A stretch of DNA of 64,000 nt from positions 54,068,008 to 54,132,007 of the forward strand of contig CM059973.1 of assembly GCA_030490835.1 (NCBI GenBank), written 5' to 3'. The notes under the pieces were generated by a model. That model worked only from the letters and a program-made list of their open reading frames with translations. It did no database searches and was not told the origin of the DNA. The position numbers and the translations under genes are program-made. This DNA comes from Annona cherimola. Taxonomy: Eukaryota; Streptophyta; Magnoliopsida; Magnoliales; Annonaceae. Position 1 is the first letter of the stretch. Each line of letters opens with the position of its first letter. This document shows positions 31,506 to 45,794 of the stretch, in pieces.

Positions 31506-31865
31506 AGTGCCAAAAATTCGCTTCTATCATTGCATGAATCATTTCTTTTGTTATTCTGTATCGATTTCTTTGTATGCTTTGTAATGGCTTCCCTTCTTAA
31601 TGTAATGGAATTGAATTGAGCATTTTGTCAGGGGATACGAGAAAAAATGGCATACTAAATGTCTCTTCTCATTTTTTATTTCTACCTACAAAAAATGAAT
31701 TTTTGATGATTTGACTGCATACCTCTCACTCTACCATTATCATCTTCTAGCTTTGATTTATTATTACTTTTGATTCATTTTTTCAACTTATTTCATTCTT
31801 CACTAGTTTCTTTACAAAGGAATTTCCTAATTTTGATTCGTGGGCATGTTGTTATTCGATGAGTT
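31506..31865. other. No gene recognised between copy B and the LINE
   Basis: AT-rich text with no frame, motif or element end that I can support. Confidence 0.5.
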
Positions 31866-34800
31866 CTTAGAAGGTCTTTGCCATATCCATAATTGGTGTT
31901 ATGGAGTGTGAGGACTGAGGATGAGAATGGTTAAAGGTAGCTTTGATGCTTAGCAGGATGAAATAATCTATTCATGTGCTCTAGAAAATTTCATTCAAGG
32001 TGCTGTGGAAGACAAAGGGCAACATAGGCTTCATGGACGTAAGTGGTAATCTGTATAGGATGACCTTCGATAATGAGGAAGACCGAAGGCAGGTGATGCA
32101 GGGATGCCTTTGGCTCTTCGACCGATAGCTGGTGTTGATGGAAGAGCTCAATCAACCAATGGCGACAACACAGATCGACATGCATACAATGCCTATCTGG
32201 CTCCATGTACACGACATACCTTTCTTAGTAGATAAAGCTGCAGTAGGGGAAGCTTTCAGGAACCCATTCGATGAAATCTATGACTTTAGCTATCACCGAA
32301 CATTCCCTCAAGATCAAGGTTAGTATGGATATGCTGAAACCATTAAGGAGGGTGGTGTTTATCCAGTGTGGTAACTAGCAGAAGTGGTGGGTCAATTTTC
32401 AATATGATAAGCTTCTTGTGTTCTGTTATGGTTGCGGGCTGGCTGGGCACGTGTACAAGGAATGTAACAAAGGAAACATGGAAGGGGAGGAGAGAAGGGA
32501 AGCTGACCTTCCGTATGGGAGTTTCTTGAGGGCAGGTTTTAGAACGGTAGGCGCAAAGAACTAGTGGCTTACACAGCAGGGATAGAGACGAATTTTCAGA
32601 AGCTGGGTGAAGGGGCTCAAGAGAAGGATCAATCACCACAGAATGGGGAACGAGACATTCTAGAAGGAGGCAAATGGGAGAAGGGGGATAGGGGAGAAGC
32701 AACAACAAGAGTATGGAGAGTGTAGGAATAAAACAAGGGGAGGAAATGATAATAAGAGAAGGAAGGTCAAGGGAGCATGCTCAGACGGGGGTAATGCAAA
32801 AGGGGCATTCTGGGGAAAGGGATAAGGAGATGGTAATATCTAAGAGGTAGTCGATAGAGAGAAACACAAATGGGGTAGAAGGGGGAATGGGAGGGATTTC
32901 TGGAAGAAGCAAGGAGGAGCAAATAGTTACACTAACAGAAACAATATAGAGGAGAACAAAAATATAAAAGAAATAGACCAAAAGGCGGAAAGGGAGAAGT
33001 GGAAGAAAGTGGTAAGAATGTCTAAAGAGGCAGGAAAGGACGGGGCAAAGCAACAAGGAAAAGGAACCAAGAAGATGATTTGTGAAGATATCCAAGAAGC
33101 AAAGATGTTATGCCCACCTAACAAGAAGCTGAGAGGGATAGAGGGGTGGACTAAAAGGATAAGGGGAGACAAAGATGCGGAGATGGAAAGTGGGAAGTCC
33201 CCCACCTCCGCCAAGGGTAAATGTCAATCATGCATGGAATTGCCGTGAGCTTGGGAGCCCATGAGCGATTCAAAATTTTTTGAATTTTGTGAACAAGGAG
33301 GCTCCCATTATGATCTTTTTGAGTGAAACAAAAATGAGAACAGCAAAAAAGGAAAGTATTAAGAGGAAAATTTAGTTCTCTTGTTGTTTTACTATGGATT
33401 GTATTGATCGTCGAGGGTTCTTGGCTCTTTTTTGGCAGTAAGAGGTTTGTGTTTCAGTCAAGTCATATTCCATCTTCCACATAGATGCATTAATTGAGGA
33501 CCCTCACCATAGATCTTGGTGCATAACAGGATTTTATGGGGCTCCACAAGTAATCTGCAAATCAGATTCCTGGACATTGCTTAAAATTCGAAAGGTAATG
33601 TGGATGGCCCTTGGCTTACATTGGGAGACTTCAATAAAGTTTTATTATCGTTAGAATTTCAGAGTCAGCACCTAAGAGCAGAAGCGCAGATGAACAAGTT
33701 TAGGGAAGTGGTCGATTTTTGCGAACTCCAGGATCTGGGATTCAGATGACCAGCCATGACTTGGTCAAATAAGCGAAGAGGAAGTGATAGAGTAGAGGCC
33801 AAATTGGATAGATGTCTTGTAAACTGTAGTTAGCTCAATTTATTTTCTTTGGCCTAGGCATGCACAAATCCATAGCTATATCCGATCACTGTCCACTACT
33901 CTTGGTTACTGATAATAGTAAGAAACACCAAAAATCGGATAAGCCGTTCAAATATGAAGCTTGTCGGGACAACTACCAAGAGGCCAAAGATATCATTTGA
34001 AGGATTTGGCATGTTGGGGGTGGTGAACAAGGCTCATATTTGACCAAATTCAAGTAGAAATTGCAACAATGCAGTGAGGCACTTTTGAAATGGGATTCGA
34101 AAGTTAGAAAGGGATCTACAAAAACAATTCATCATCATCAAAGGCTGCTGGCAAAATAGAGAGAGGAAAGGGCTTCTGATCAATGGGATGAGACAATTAA
34201 AAATTAAGGAATTTTGATCAACAACTTGCTAGAAGAGGAAGAGCTTAAGTGGAAACAAAGGCATAAGATATTTTGGTTACAATAGAGGGACAAAAACACA
34301 TAGTTCTTTCATAAAATGGCCAGTGAGAGAAGGAGAAGGAGCTAGATCCACTAGTTAGAGGATGAAACAGGGGTTGCAGTCATAGATCATTTAGGTATAT
34401 CCAATGTTGTTGTTATGTATTTTTTTTTATCTTTTATGTACGTCTAGATTGGACAATACAACTAGCATTAACAGATTGGTCACCTCGGAAATCAAATCTT
34501 CCTCACCCAATACATTTTAAGGTAGCAGTGTTCAACGTAATTAAGGAAATGCACCCATTAAAAGCCCCGGGACAGACGGAATGTCATTGGGATTTTTCGA
34601 GATCCATTGGGATAGTGTGGGTGAAGATGTTTTCCAAGTTTGCTGTCTTCTTCATTCAAACTCTACAAAGGAACAATACAGCCCCATGTGTAGAATCAAT
34701 GAGACAAACATTGTGCTCATTCCCAAAAAGTCGGGAGCATCCAAAAAGGCTGAATTCTACCAATCAGCTTATGTAATGTCATATTTAAAGTGATCGCAAA

Positions 34801-37370
34801 AGCATTGGCCAATAGATTGAAGATCTTCTTACCCTAGCTGATATCAGAGAATCAATGTGCCTTCATTCCAAAAAGGTCCTTCATAGACAATATGTTCTTG
34901 GCGTATGAAGTGATTCATGTTCTAAAGAGGCGCAAGAAGGGCAAGAAAGTAGCTATGGTTGTCAAATTGGACATGTCAAAAGCTTATGACAGAGTAGAGT
35001 GGGGTTACTTATGGGATGTGATGAGACATATGAAGTTTGATGCAAAATGATGAGATGGATGCATTGCTGTATGGAAATAGTTTCCTATAGGGTGTTAATT
35101 AATGGGAGGCCATCAGAGGGGTTTAATCCATCACCGGGAATCAGACAAGGAGATCCTTTATCTCCATACCTCTTTCTCCTTCGTGCAGAAGGTTTTTCAG
35201 CTATGATTTGTATGGCTCATGAGGAGGGTTGTCTCCATGGGATAAGAATAAGCAAGGGAAGTCCCCCACTCTCCCACCTCCTTTTTGGCGACGATGTTCT
35301 TCTTTTCATGCAAGCAAATGATAAGGAAGTGCATCAACCATGAGCTTATTTATAGAGATATAAATAGTGCTTAGGGCAGAAAGTCAACATGGAGAAATTG
35401 GCCATTTTCTTCAGTAAAAGTACTACAAACCAAACAAAAGCTACAATTGAAGGGTTGATGGAGACATCTAGCCAGTCTTTTACCACATATCTGGGCCTTC
35501 CGACCTGGATGGGGAGGAATAAAAGGGAGACCTTCCAAAGGATCAAGGAACGTGCGTGGAAGAGAATCCAGGGTTGGTAAACCAAGCTACTATCTTATGG
35601 GGGCAAGGAAATTCTTATCAAAGCAGTTGCCCAATCAATCCCATCCTATGCAATGAACTTGTTTATTCTCCCAAAGACATTTTTTAATGATCTCACGTAT
35701 ATGATGAGCAAAGTTTGGTAGGGGGAGAAAAACGGTAAGAGAAAAATGAGTTTGCTAGCCTGGAGGAAAATGTGTTTACCAAAAGCTAGAGGGGGTTTGG
35801 GATTTGGGATTCAGAGACTTATCTTCTTTTAATCTAGCATTGGTAGCAAAGCAGGCTTGGCGGTTACTCACTGAGCCCCTTCGCTCTTCCATAGAGTTAT
35901 GAGGGCCAAATATTTCCCAAGCGAAAGCTTTTGGGAGTGCACTGTAGAGGCAAATTGTTCATACACATGGTGTAGCATCATCTCAGTAAAACATCTAGTG
36001 AGGATGGGATGCAAATGGCGTATTGGTAACGGTCTTCGAGTCACTTTCTTCAAAGACATGTGGGCCGATGAACAACTTATGAAGGCAGGGCCCTTACCCA
36101 TTGATATATCTGAGGATATTTTGGTGGCAAAGTTCATCAATGCAGATAGGAAAACTTGGAACGAGGAGTTGATTATGAGAGCATCCGGACCTAGGGGATG
36201 GGACTTGATCAGACACATTCCTATACCATCTACTAAATTTGAGGATTAGATATTTTGGGCTCTGGAATCAAATGGTCATTTTACAGGCTGAAAGAGTGAC
36301 TATGGACCCGCAACTTCAAAAATATGCATCATGGGCGGCCAAGAGACAACCAAAGCAATATGGAAAACATGCTTACCAAAGAAACTTCTACCATTTAGGT
36401 GGCACCTCATTAGTGATTCCCTTCCACTCAAATCAAATCTTCTTCAAAGAGGAATCCAGTGCTTATCTACTTGCCTATGGGTCGGATGGAGGTGGAATCT
36501 GCTATGCACATATTTTGGACCTGCCAACATATCAGGAAGACCTTCAATGTTCACTTTTTCAGCAACATGCATGGTCATTAGGTTAGGGACATTCATGATA
36601 TTCTCTCTATGCTCTCTAAGCGACCTAATCCGTATCCTTTTATGTTGTATATCATGATATGTTGGAGGATATGGTTTTTGAGGAATCAGAGTGTTATGGA
36701 GAACTAATCTCTCCTCCTTATTAATATTTGCAGTTGGAGTGTATATTTTCTTCACAAAGTCAGTGCTGCCATCACGCTAAAGAGTGTTAAAGCCAATATC
36801 TGGGGCATCTCGTCATGGTGGAGGAGGCCAATGGAGGGATAGGTCAAACTAAATGTAGGTGGGGGGTGTATAATTGAACACAGATGATTGGGAATGAGAG
36901 CTATTTTGAGGGGATTCTTAAGGGAACTTCTTGGCTGTAAAATAGTGGAAGATCCGAGGGCTAGCTTCCCCAATTTGGATAGAAATTTTGACGATTCTTT
37001 ATAAAGTTAAATGGATCGTTGAGCTTGGGGCGAAGAGGGTCGTGGTTAAAAGTTACTCTTTGGTGGCTATCAGATGGCTCAAAGGGGATTAGGTAACTCT
37101 TTCCAACCTACAAATTCTAATAGATGACATCTTGCAATGGACCCAGATCTTTGATTGTTTAACTTTTTCTCACGTCTTGGGGAGTGGCAACATGCCAGCC
37201 CATTGTCTTGTTAAAGCAGGTTTGATGAATCAGTTGGACTCATTCTGTTGGTTGGGTACTCCTTCCCATTGTATCTCTGATCTCATTCGTAAGGATGTGT
37301 CTTTCATGAATGAAAATTTAGAGGGGCTTCCATCTTCTCCTTGCTCTCCCATTTGCTAGGCTTAGTCGGG
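31866..37370 (+). mobile_element. Decayed L1-type LINE (non-LTR retrotransposon)
   Basis: The domain order is that of a plant L1 LINE. ORF1 (about 31980-32580) shows DUF4283 (NIGFMDVSGNLYRMTFDNEE, QGCLWLFDR, then WLHVHDIPF) and a zinc knuckle (CYGCGLAGHVYKEC). The endonuclease (about 33220-33880) shows WNCRELGSP, IMIFLSETKMRTAKKE and RSWCITGFYGAPQ. The reverse transcriptase (34.5-35.4 kb) shows HPLKAPG, KLDMSKAYDRVEWGYLWDVM, GIRQGDPLSPYLF and HLLFGDDVLLF, so the usual FADD is FGDD. A zf-RVT domain (KTCLPKKLLPFRWHLISDSL) lies near 36.36 kb and an RNase H-like tail near 37.15-37.35 kb. Many stops and frameshifts occur. No clear poly(A) tail or target duplication was found. Confidence 0.9.
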
Positions 37371-37445
37371 TAGGGATGGGAGTCTTCTCTCCAATTCAAA
37401 AAAGGGTGATGGATCTCCCTAACATAATACTATGCATTCGAATAA

Positions 37446-38065
37446 TTGCATTTTTGCAGTGTGCCTCATTTTGATGGGATTAGAGCTCTAGTCAAATTTA
37501 CCTTTCAATTAGATGGATCATCCAAACACTTGACCATGCAAGCATGCACTATCCAATTCATGTATTTGCTTGATCTCACATCACTTCAATTTTTAATTGT
37601 AAAAGAGAGAAGTGAAGACAATGAGTAGCTTTCTGTTTTTCAAAGGCAGAACCATTTTTGTACATCCTCCTAAGATGAGCAACAACACCAAGTATAAGAT
37701 GGTGTTTCCAAAGGTGCGAATCAAAAGGAACTAGATAAATCATACAAAGAGATGCAATAAATATTCATCCAGATAATGATGAAGACCATAAGAAGGATTT
37801 TTCATATTTTTTATTTGATGGATTTAGGTCTCCATATTTTGTTTGTCTACCTCTAGTATCTCTAATAAATAAACTCATGCCTATGGCTATTTAGAAACTT
37901 CTAATGATTGAACTGGTCCATGGTGATGATTATCAAACTCCTGCCATAAACATTTTGAAGGACTTACTCTGTTGTTGCATGACTGCATATGTGTTGGTCA
38001 TGCTTTGTTATTTGTTTATCAGCTTAATCAGCTGCATAAGCATATTGTGGTCCGACCTTTTGGAT
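37446..38065 (+). pseudogene. Unassigned decayed coding-like fragment
   Basis: Plus-strand reading gives FFKGRTIFVHPPKMSNNTKY, then KMVFPKVRIKRN and stop. In a second frame it gives NIHPDNDEDHKKDFSYFLFD, GFRSPYFVCLPLVSLINKLM and PMAI, then stop. A third stretch reads ILKDLLCCCMTAYVLVMLCY, which looks like a membrane segment. I cannot name the family. Frameshifts indicate a pseudogene or a captured fragment between the LINE and the MITE. Confidence 0.35.
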
Positions 38066-38083
38066 TGATAGAGGTGAGGGGAG

Positions 38084-38353
38084 GGAATGTTTGACATATA
38101 AAACTTTTGAAAGATAAGCTTTTGGTGTAAAACTTTTTGAAATGGGAGAAGTGATGTGATATGATAAGGGTAATGATGAAAAGTAAAGAGAATAAAATAA
38201 TTGTATAGATAGTTGTAGAGAAATTATTGAAAAGTAGGATAGTTGTATAGGAAGATGTGAAAAAGTTATTAAAACATAGGATAACTATGAAGAGTGAAAA
38301 GTTTTAAATTGAAAAGTTTTAGGTTCACATATTTTCATGGTTGCTAAACATCC
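38084..38353. mobile_element. MITE, inverted copy of the family at 17793
   Basis: It begins GGAATGTTTGAC and ends GCTAAACATCC. Its body (GATGTGATATGATAAGGGTA, GAAAAGTTTTA) is the reverse complement of the MITE in the NUP205 intron, with many substitutions. It is older or more diverged than that copy, since its termini no longer match perfectly. Confidence 0.75.
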
Positions 38354-41300
38354 TAAGTTGATTACATTAAATTCTAAAGTTCAATGGTTCAACATTCTCA
38401 AGAGTCTGATATTATGGAATTACGGTCTAAAGTTTGTGTGAAACCTAGAATTTTAAGCTTAATGAATATAGTGGAATTTGTTTAAGGAGGAAATTGAAAG
38501 TTTTAGGAAATAAAAATGATTAAATGATATGTCTTTGATTAAGATTAATTGGACTAGGGTGACCAATTAAGCAAGGTAATTAAGTTAATTACTTTTGCTT
38601 AAGTGTGCACAAGAGGACAAAAACCACTAAAAGATAAAAGTGGAGTAGAGATGATGAGGTGACATGCTAATTAATGCCCCATTTTCATTTTAATTATTGA
38701 TTAATTATTTTATTAGTTTAATCTTATGATACATAAGTTGGATTGAGACGAAATTTGAATGGAAAGCCTAAGTTGACATGCCCTACATGATGAACGGTTT
38801 GGATCATGAAAATTATAGAATGAAAGAGGTAAAATGATTAAAGTTACATGATATTTTATGTATTAAATTCATTTTGCTAATATCTTAGCATAAAGTCATC
38901 GTTTTGAGAAGAGATTTTTTATGTATAGCTAAGTTGAAGTGTTTTATAATATGAATAGATTTGATCATATCAAATCTCATTAGAAAATACTAAACCACAT
39001 ATGGTTAATTATCAGACTTTTAATTTTCAAAAAGGTAATTTGCAATTAATGCAAAACTAAGGTAATTAATGAAAAGTCAAGTAACCCTTGACTTCCTTCA
39101 AAGGTCAATATGAGATGTCAAGATGAGATTGGTTGAAGCAAGAAGAAGTCAACTAAAGAAAAAAAGTGGAAAATTAATTAATGGGCAACCCTTGAACGTG
39201 TGTGGCTTGGAAATTAGGTAGATTTTCATGTTTCAAAAATGTAAAAATGCAAGATAATTGCATCTCCATGTGGACGGTCCAAGATGAGACATATGTATGG
39301 CTCCAGTTAGGCAACAATAAAGCATAATAAATTGTTTGGATTAATGCAACAATTAAATAAAAAATGAAAAAATGTGTATAAATACAGCTGGTCAAGGGAT
39401 ATTTCTTGGGCAGCAAGAAAAAAGAAAGAAAGGAAGGGCAGCAAGGGACGTCTAGAGAGAGAGAGAGAACTTAGAAAAAAAGAAGAGAGAAACAAAGGGC
39501 AACAAGTTGTGAACGTCCAAGGGAGAGAAAAGAGAGGAAGAAGGAAGAAGAAAGGAAAGGAAAGAGAATTCAACAAGACTTACCCACATTCATGTTCAAT
39601 TTGGGTGAGTATTATGGGTTTTGAATCATATATATTAACCTAAATCATGTTTGGTTGATGTTTAATATTAAGATGGTTGTAAATGTTGAATTAATGGGTA
39701 AATATTTCCTTGAATGCTTGATTAAATAATTAAGCAAACCAAACCCTCGTATAGATTATGTGTTAATACTTACAAGGGTGAAACGAATCACATGGATATG
39801 CTCATATGTAGTGAATCTGGAACAGGAAACTAAAATATAAAATAAATAGTGAATGACTAGATTTTAGCATGAAAATTTGTGTGAGAAATTATGATATCAT
39901 GATTAAGGTACTTCCCAAGTTTCAGAACAAAATCTTAATCAGGTTACAAATTAAAAATCTGGGAAAATCAACCTGAACAGGGTCGAAAGGTTGTCAAGAT
40001 TAGCTGCACCAAATAATTTTTAATAATTTCTATAAAAGGAATTTTGAGCTTAAAATTTTATATGATATATAAAACATCCTCAATATCATTCAAAAAAAAT
40101 AAAAATTAATTTTTGGAGGGTATAAATATGCCTAATAGTTAATGTGATTTGATCTGTCCAAAACTTAATACTACTGTCCAGCAGAGTAAAAATACCTAAA
40201 TAAATATAAATACTCAATATTTTGTGCTGAAATTAATTATTTTGGTAATTAATGTAATTATTAATGTATGATATAAATTTTAGACTTAAATACCTTGATT
40301 TGATTATAAATCAAAAATTAGAGAAGTTAGTATGTCTGATTTCATCAATATGGACAGATTGAGGAATAAATTAAAATAAAATTTAAATTCTAAATTTTTG
40401 GAATGGAATTTAACTTATAATAGGATATAAACAAGTTTCATAAGTGATTATGATATTTTAACCTACTAGAGGTGAATTTTGAAAGGAGTGAAAAAACAAT
40501 CACTAAGATACTTAGATATGTGAATATTAGAAAGTTAGATGTGAACTTGAGAAACCTTACTTGAACTTAGATTATTGTTCCAAGTAAATATCTCAAGTGA
40601 CTAAAGAGAATAAATGCCCTAAATTGGCATATTGGATGAAATCAAATGAATATATGTGACTAAAGAGATAAGAGTGTTCATCTACAAGGAAAAATGGAAT
40701 AAAGTTGAAATATTAAGAGTCACATATGAAATGAGATCATAAAAAAGTTGGGAATGAGTTAATAAAAGGTAAATCATGCAAATATATGATTTTATACTGG
40801 TGTATATAAGATAATCGTTTTCACTTGTCTAGGAAAAAGCAAAGAAGAGATCTAAGGCACGAGTTGATCGCTACGAGTAAGCAAACAACCTTTTAAAAAT
40901 ATTGATTTCATTCCAAATATTGAAATGATTACAAGTGCTCTATAATGATACTCTATTAAGCATTTTCGAATTGTTATTTTATTGGTAATTATTGAATTGA
41001 TATGAATTTACTTTATAAAGACGATTTCAAGATTTCTTACAAGGTAAGCAAGTAAACTTTCAAGAATGTGATTTTATTTCAAGTATTAATGTTTATATTG
41101 ATGATTTTAGAGTTGCTAACAAAGTAAGCAAGTTCAATTCTTGAAAATATGGCTTTAATGAAAAACCTCAGCATTGCTTCATTGTAAGCATGCTCAATTC
41201 TTGAAAGTATGATTTTATTCTTTACTATTGACATGTTTCAAGATGGTTTCATGTTAATTAAGTTCTTAGAAATGTTATTTCAAAAGCATTTTATGATGAC

Positions 41301-42185
41301 AGAGTTTCAACTCTCCTACAAGATGATATTTGAAAACAAATCTTGGAAATTCTATTCCTATGATATTTGTAAATAAATAAGGCTTTTGAAATGGTTTATT
41401 TAAATATCATAATATGGTTTAATTAAATACTTTGAAAATATTTATGTTGATGTATTCAAAAGGTTTTAAGGATGAACAACTCAATAAATTGATTATATAA
41501 AATAATTTGATGTCTTTTTTGTTTAAATAATGTTCAAAAGATAGTGCAAACTCTTCTATATATAAGAGTGGCAAGGATGGTGTGTGGACGAGACATTAAT
41601 GCCAATAAAATGAAAGCAGATGTGTTTGCATATCTTTTGCTCATAAAAAACCCCAAAATGAGAATAAAAATGTTTATAAGAAAAGCCTAGTTTTCTCGAA
41701 TATTGAAATATTTCAGAATCTCTTCATAATGAAAATTCTAAAATTGTTTACTAACAAACAAGGAGTATTTTTGAAAACATTATTTTCTCAAATACTGCAA
41801 ATGTTTTGTAAAAATGATCCTAACATCATGATTTAAAGACAGTTTATGAAAATATTTTATTTTAAAAATGATTATGCCCAGTTCTCAATTTGAGAAGAGC
41901 TCAGTCTGAGGACTACGATGGATTATGTTATATCAAGTTTTGATTTAAAAATAACACAGTCTGAGACTGTGTTGATTTTATGAAATCATGCTAGCATGAT
42001 GATGCGAATATAAACGAGTGTGCACAAGGATCATGTACTAGGTCCATAGTAGAGACGGTTGCAGATCGAGATGGTTGCAAACCAGGGCCCACCTCTACCT
42101 GTGGCCGAGTTGCTAAGGGAAGGCTAGAGGCCGATGACACCCTCCCTAAAATGGGAGCAGGATCATGGACAACCGCCTAACTAGT

Positions 42186-44588
42186 TGTGACGCCCCGAAC
42201 CGAGGTGCCTAGAAGCCTTACTCCGGGATCGTTTTGATTGGTAAACGTGACTCAGGATTGTTGCCCTGATCACACGGCAGGATTTTTTTTTATCAATACA
42301 TGGAAAATTCTCATCATTCATCCAATTTGAAATATATTTCACATAACACAGTTATGAGCAAAAACTATTTCATAAACATTTTCATTGGAATAAAAATATT
42401 CCTTTCCATCTCAAAATTATCATCGTTGATTTTACATAAAGTTTACATAAACATCATTTATATAAAAAACTACATAACACTTGGCATGCTGCCTTCATCA
42501 TCATTTCCTGTCTGTTGTTGAAAAAGCATGGGTGAGTAATAATACTCAGTAAGCAAGCTATACATAATTTTTCAATCATTTTCATGCATTTCATAAAATG
42601 CAAATGCAATGCATACATAGCATTCATGACATTCCTTTAGATGCGACGCTAGCTAGGCGCCCATCCCATACATGCTCCCATTTCAGGGAGGTCGCCGCCG
42701 GCCTGGGCCTATTAAGCAACTTGGCAATAGCGAGGGGGACATCCGGTCCGCTTACTACCTCGACTAAGGCCTATTCCTCGTGCACATACTCATTCTCATG
42801 CACATGCCGGCATGATATTTGCAAATCATAAACAATTTCATAAAAAGCATTTAATAAATAATTTCACAAAACGGACTTCAGTTCATGTAAAGCAGTTATA
42901 GGTATGACCAACCTTAAATAGATTTCATAAAGCAACTTGCAAACAATTTCAAGCATTTTGGAAATAATTTGCAAAACATATAACTTGCTTACCTTTTTAG
43001 GAGGTGTCTTCGACCTTCTCTTTTCCTTTTCCTATTCAAGGAGAAATGATATTTTCATTTCTTCTATTCAAACTGCTTCCCATGCATGCTCTATATTATT
43101 ATCTCTTTATGTGGATATATATTTTTTTATCCATAGGTTCCAAAAATTGATATTTTTTTCCAAAAATAAAAAATACCATGACATACCTTATGCCTAGTAT
43201 ATCATTGGACATTTCATATATTTTGAATTTATCATCATTTACTTGGCCAAAAAAATCATTTTCTTCATATACTAAAAATTAACATAAATTCACTTAAGCA
43301 AAATCCTTAATCCCAAAAATCACGAAATTATTCTAACATCATATTTATCATAATCATACATCCTAAGTCATCATTTATCAATTTTGGAGAATTATTTTCA
43401 CATATCATATGCTATTTTCCCAAATACCCTATCTTTGCTCCAAATTTTTGATGTTTTGGCATAATTCCATTTAAACATTATATCTATACTTATTTTCTCA
43501 TGATTTGAGATTATCTAAGCATGGTTTTACTTCATCTAACATTCAAAATAAGTTTGAGGGGAATCCACTTACCTCAAGCGAAGTTATGCCTCTTCAACTC
43601 GCCTTTTCTCACTCCAACCTTCGATTCTCCTCTTTCCTTAAGGCTAAAACGTGTGGGGATGGGAAATGAAATTGCTCAAGTGATTTTTTTGAGCTAGGAT
43701 GGTTGTGAATTCGTTCATGGGCTGCTCCTCTATTCATAGGGGTCCATTTTTCATAAATTTGAAATTTACCCCCTCTAGCTTAGGGTGTAAAATTGCAAAG
43801 GTGTTTTTTTCTAATTTCCCAAAGGTGCTTAGAGCCTTGTGCAGCCTCCCTACCCTGCTCCAGCTGCCCTATTTTGCAGGCCTATTTTTCCTATTTTTTT
43901 ATTTTTTTTATTTAATTAATTTTAAGCTAATTAAATCTAAACCCTTGATTTGTGATTTGGATGAATTTGAACCATTGATCAAAGTCAAATGGCCATAAAT
44001 ACCCCTGCTCATGCCCCCTGATATTGCTGCATTTCATTTAAATTTTTATTTTTTATTATTTAATTTTTGTAAAAAGTCAAAAGTAGCATTTAATTAAAGT
44101 AATGCTACTTTTTGATTTTTCATTTGAAGTTTAATCTTGACCTTTGATTTGTGATTTTTATCACATCTTAATCCATTCATTATGTTTATCATAAATTTTT
44201 AACCATCCATAAAAAATTTCATCGAATTTCGACGCCCAGATTGCAATTTATGAATTGTTTTCTATTTTTCCATATAAATCCGAATTTTGATTAAAATATC
44301 CAAAAGAATTGCTATTTTGTCTTGTAGTGATTAAATCTCTATTTTGTCTTTTATGATTAAGTTAATCCAAGTGATTAACTCTTAATCATATATCTTAACC
44401 CCTGTTTACTATTCACGTGCACTATTTACGGGGTTAAATTCCCAATTGCATTATTTCAACCTCAAATACACATGTCCATTAATAAGGTTCATGAATCTTT
44501 ATTTATTCATAAAATAATCTTCAAAATTACAAGTATCGAAATGACGCGTATATGGTCAAAATAACGCGTATACGGTCAGGGTTCCACA
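42186..44588 (-). mobile_element. B-family solo LTR (B2)
   Basis: 2403 bp from TGTGACGCCCCG to GGTTCCACA, flanked by CTAGT at 42181-42185 and 44589-44593. In sense orientation (minus) it starts TGTGGAACCCTGACC and has a TATGAATAG TATA-like site near 43735. It matches the LTR in the NUP205 exon (19273-20341 and 25430-25536). There are no coding domains. It is inserted in C1, and removing it joins C1 text that is contiguous in C2. Confidence 0.95.
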
Positions 44589-44679
44589 CTAGTGGTGCTA
44601 TCACATGAATGGTTTCTTTCCTATGGAAGGATGATCACTTGGTAAGTGTCACCTACTAGAGGGTTAGAGACGTATATGC

Positions 44680-45200
44680 ATATGTTTTGTTTTAAATGTC
44701 CTAAAATGGAGACATGAGAATTTTTTAGGACAAGATGATGTCCACAAGAAATAATGTTTACTTAAGGATATTTCAGGACATAACAATATCCATAGAAAAC
44801 AATGTTTACTCAAAGATATTTTAGGATATGATAATGTCCACACAGAAAAAAGGTTTATATGCATATGCGTTGCTTTTAAAAAGCCCAAAAATTGAGATAT
44901 TAAAAGGTTTATATGAAATGGTTTGAGGAGATACAATTGTCCTCATGGTTAAATGTCTATATGAAATATTTTAGGACATACACTTGTCCTCATGATTAAA
45001 TGTTTATATGACAGTGCTTTAGGACATACATTTGTCCTCATGATTAAAGGTTCATATGAAACCATTTTAAGACATAAAATTGTCCTCATGAAAAATGAGT
45101 ATATATGAAAATATTTTAGGACATAAAATTGTCCTTATGAAAAATGAGTATATAAGAAAACATTTTAGGACATACCAATATCCTCATAAAAAAGGGATTT
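44680..45200 (+). repeat. GGACAT dyad array in C1
   Basis: Eight or more units of roughly 55-65 bp, each containing TTTTAGGACATA, a short gap, then TGTCCTCATGA or TGTCCACA. The two half-sites form a small hairpin. The corresponding array in C2 is at about 55930-56360. Confidence 0.8.
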
Positions 45201-45794
45201 ATGAAGGGTTTATATGAAATATTTTCATAAAAAGTTTCTTTCTGTTGGTAGTTGATCGCTTGATAAGTGTCTCTTACCGAATGACGAAAAATGCACTTAT
45301 ATGAAAATGCAAAATGCTTGCTTACTGAGTTTATCACTCACGTTTTGTTTTCCCAACCCTAAACAGGTTTAAGGAAGCTCGAAAGAAGAAAGGACCTAAT
45401 AAATGAAGGAAAGAATGACTGGTATTTTTAATGTGTTTATATTTATTAGTTATCATGTAAGAATTGATATGTTTAGAGAATGATTGAATGCTAGTGTTGA
45501 TTATGAAGATGTTAGGTTACGAATGTTCATGATGTATGTAAACAAGATGATATGTTACAAGTATATAATTGCTTATGAAATGAATGGTGAGAATGATAGG
45601 CATAGTTAACTTCAAGTATTTGTTGCTTGAAAAATAATGAAGGAAATGGAAAGAAGAAGAAAAAATTCGCTAAACGAAATGGATTCAAAAATCCCGCGGC
45701 GTGATTAGGGCAACAATCCTATTTCATATTTATCAATGGATAACGATCTTGGAGTAAGGCTCAGGTTGTGACGCCTCAGGTTGTGACGCCTCGC

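Larger units (their letters stand above)
38437..45785 (+). mobile_element. C-family long LTR (C1), split by a B solo LTR
   Basis: This matches the reverse complement of 55429-60264 along its length. For example AACCTGAACAGGGTCGAAAG near 39970 pairs with 59120-59145, and CTGTCCAGCAGAGTAAAAAT near 40173 pairs with 58920-58940. The block CTCCCTAAAATGGGAGCAGG near 42145 pairs with 56720-56740. It starts TGTGAAACCTAG after GTTTG. The right end is irregular, with TCAGGTTGTGACGCC present twice, and no matching target duplication was found. A TATA box (TATAAATA) lies at 39377-39384. It contains no retroviral domains, so it is a solo LTR or a large non-coding derivative. The family is probably Ty3/Gypsy. 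Confidence 0.8.
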
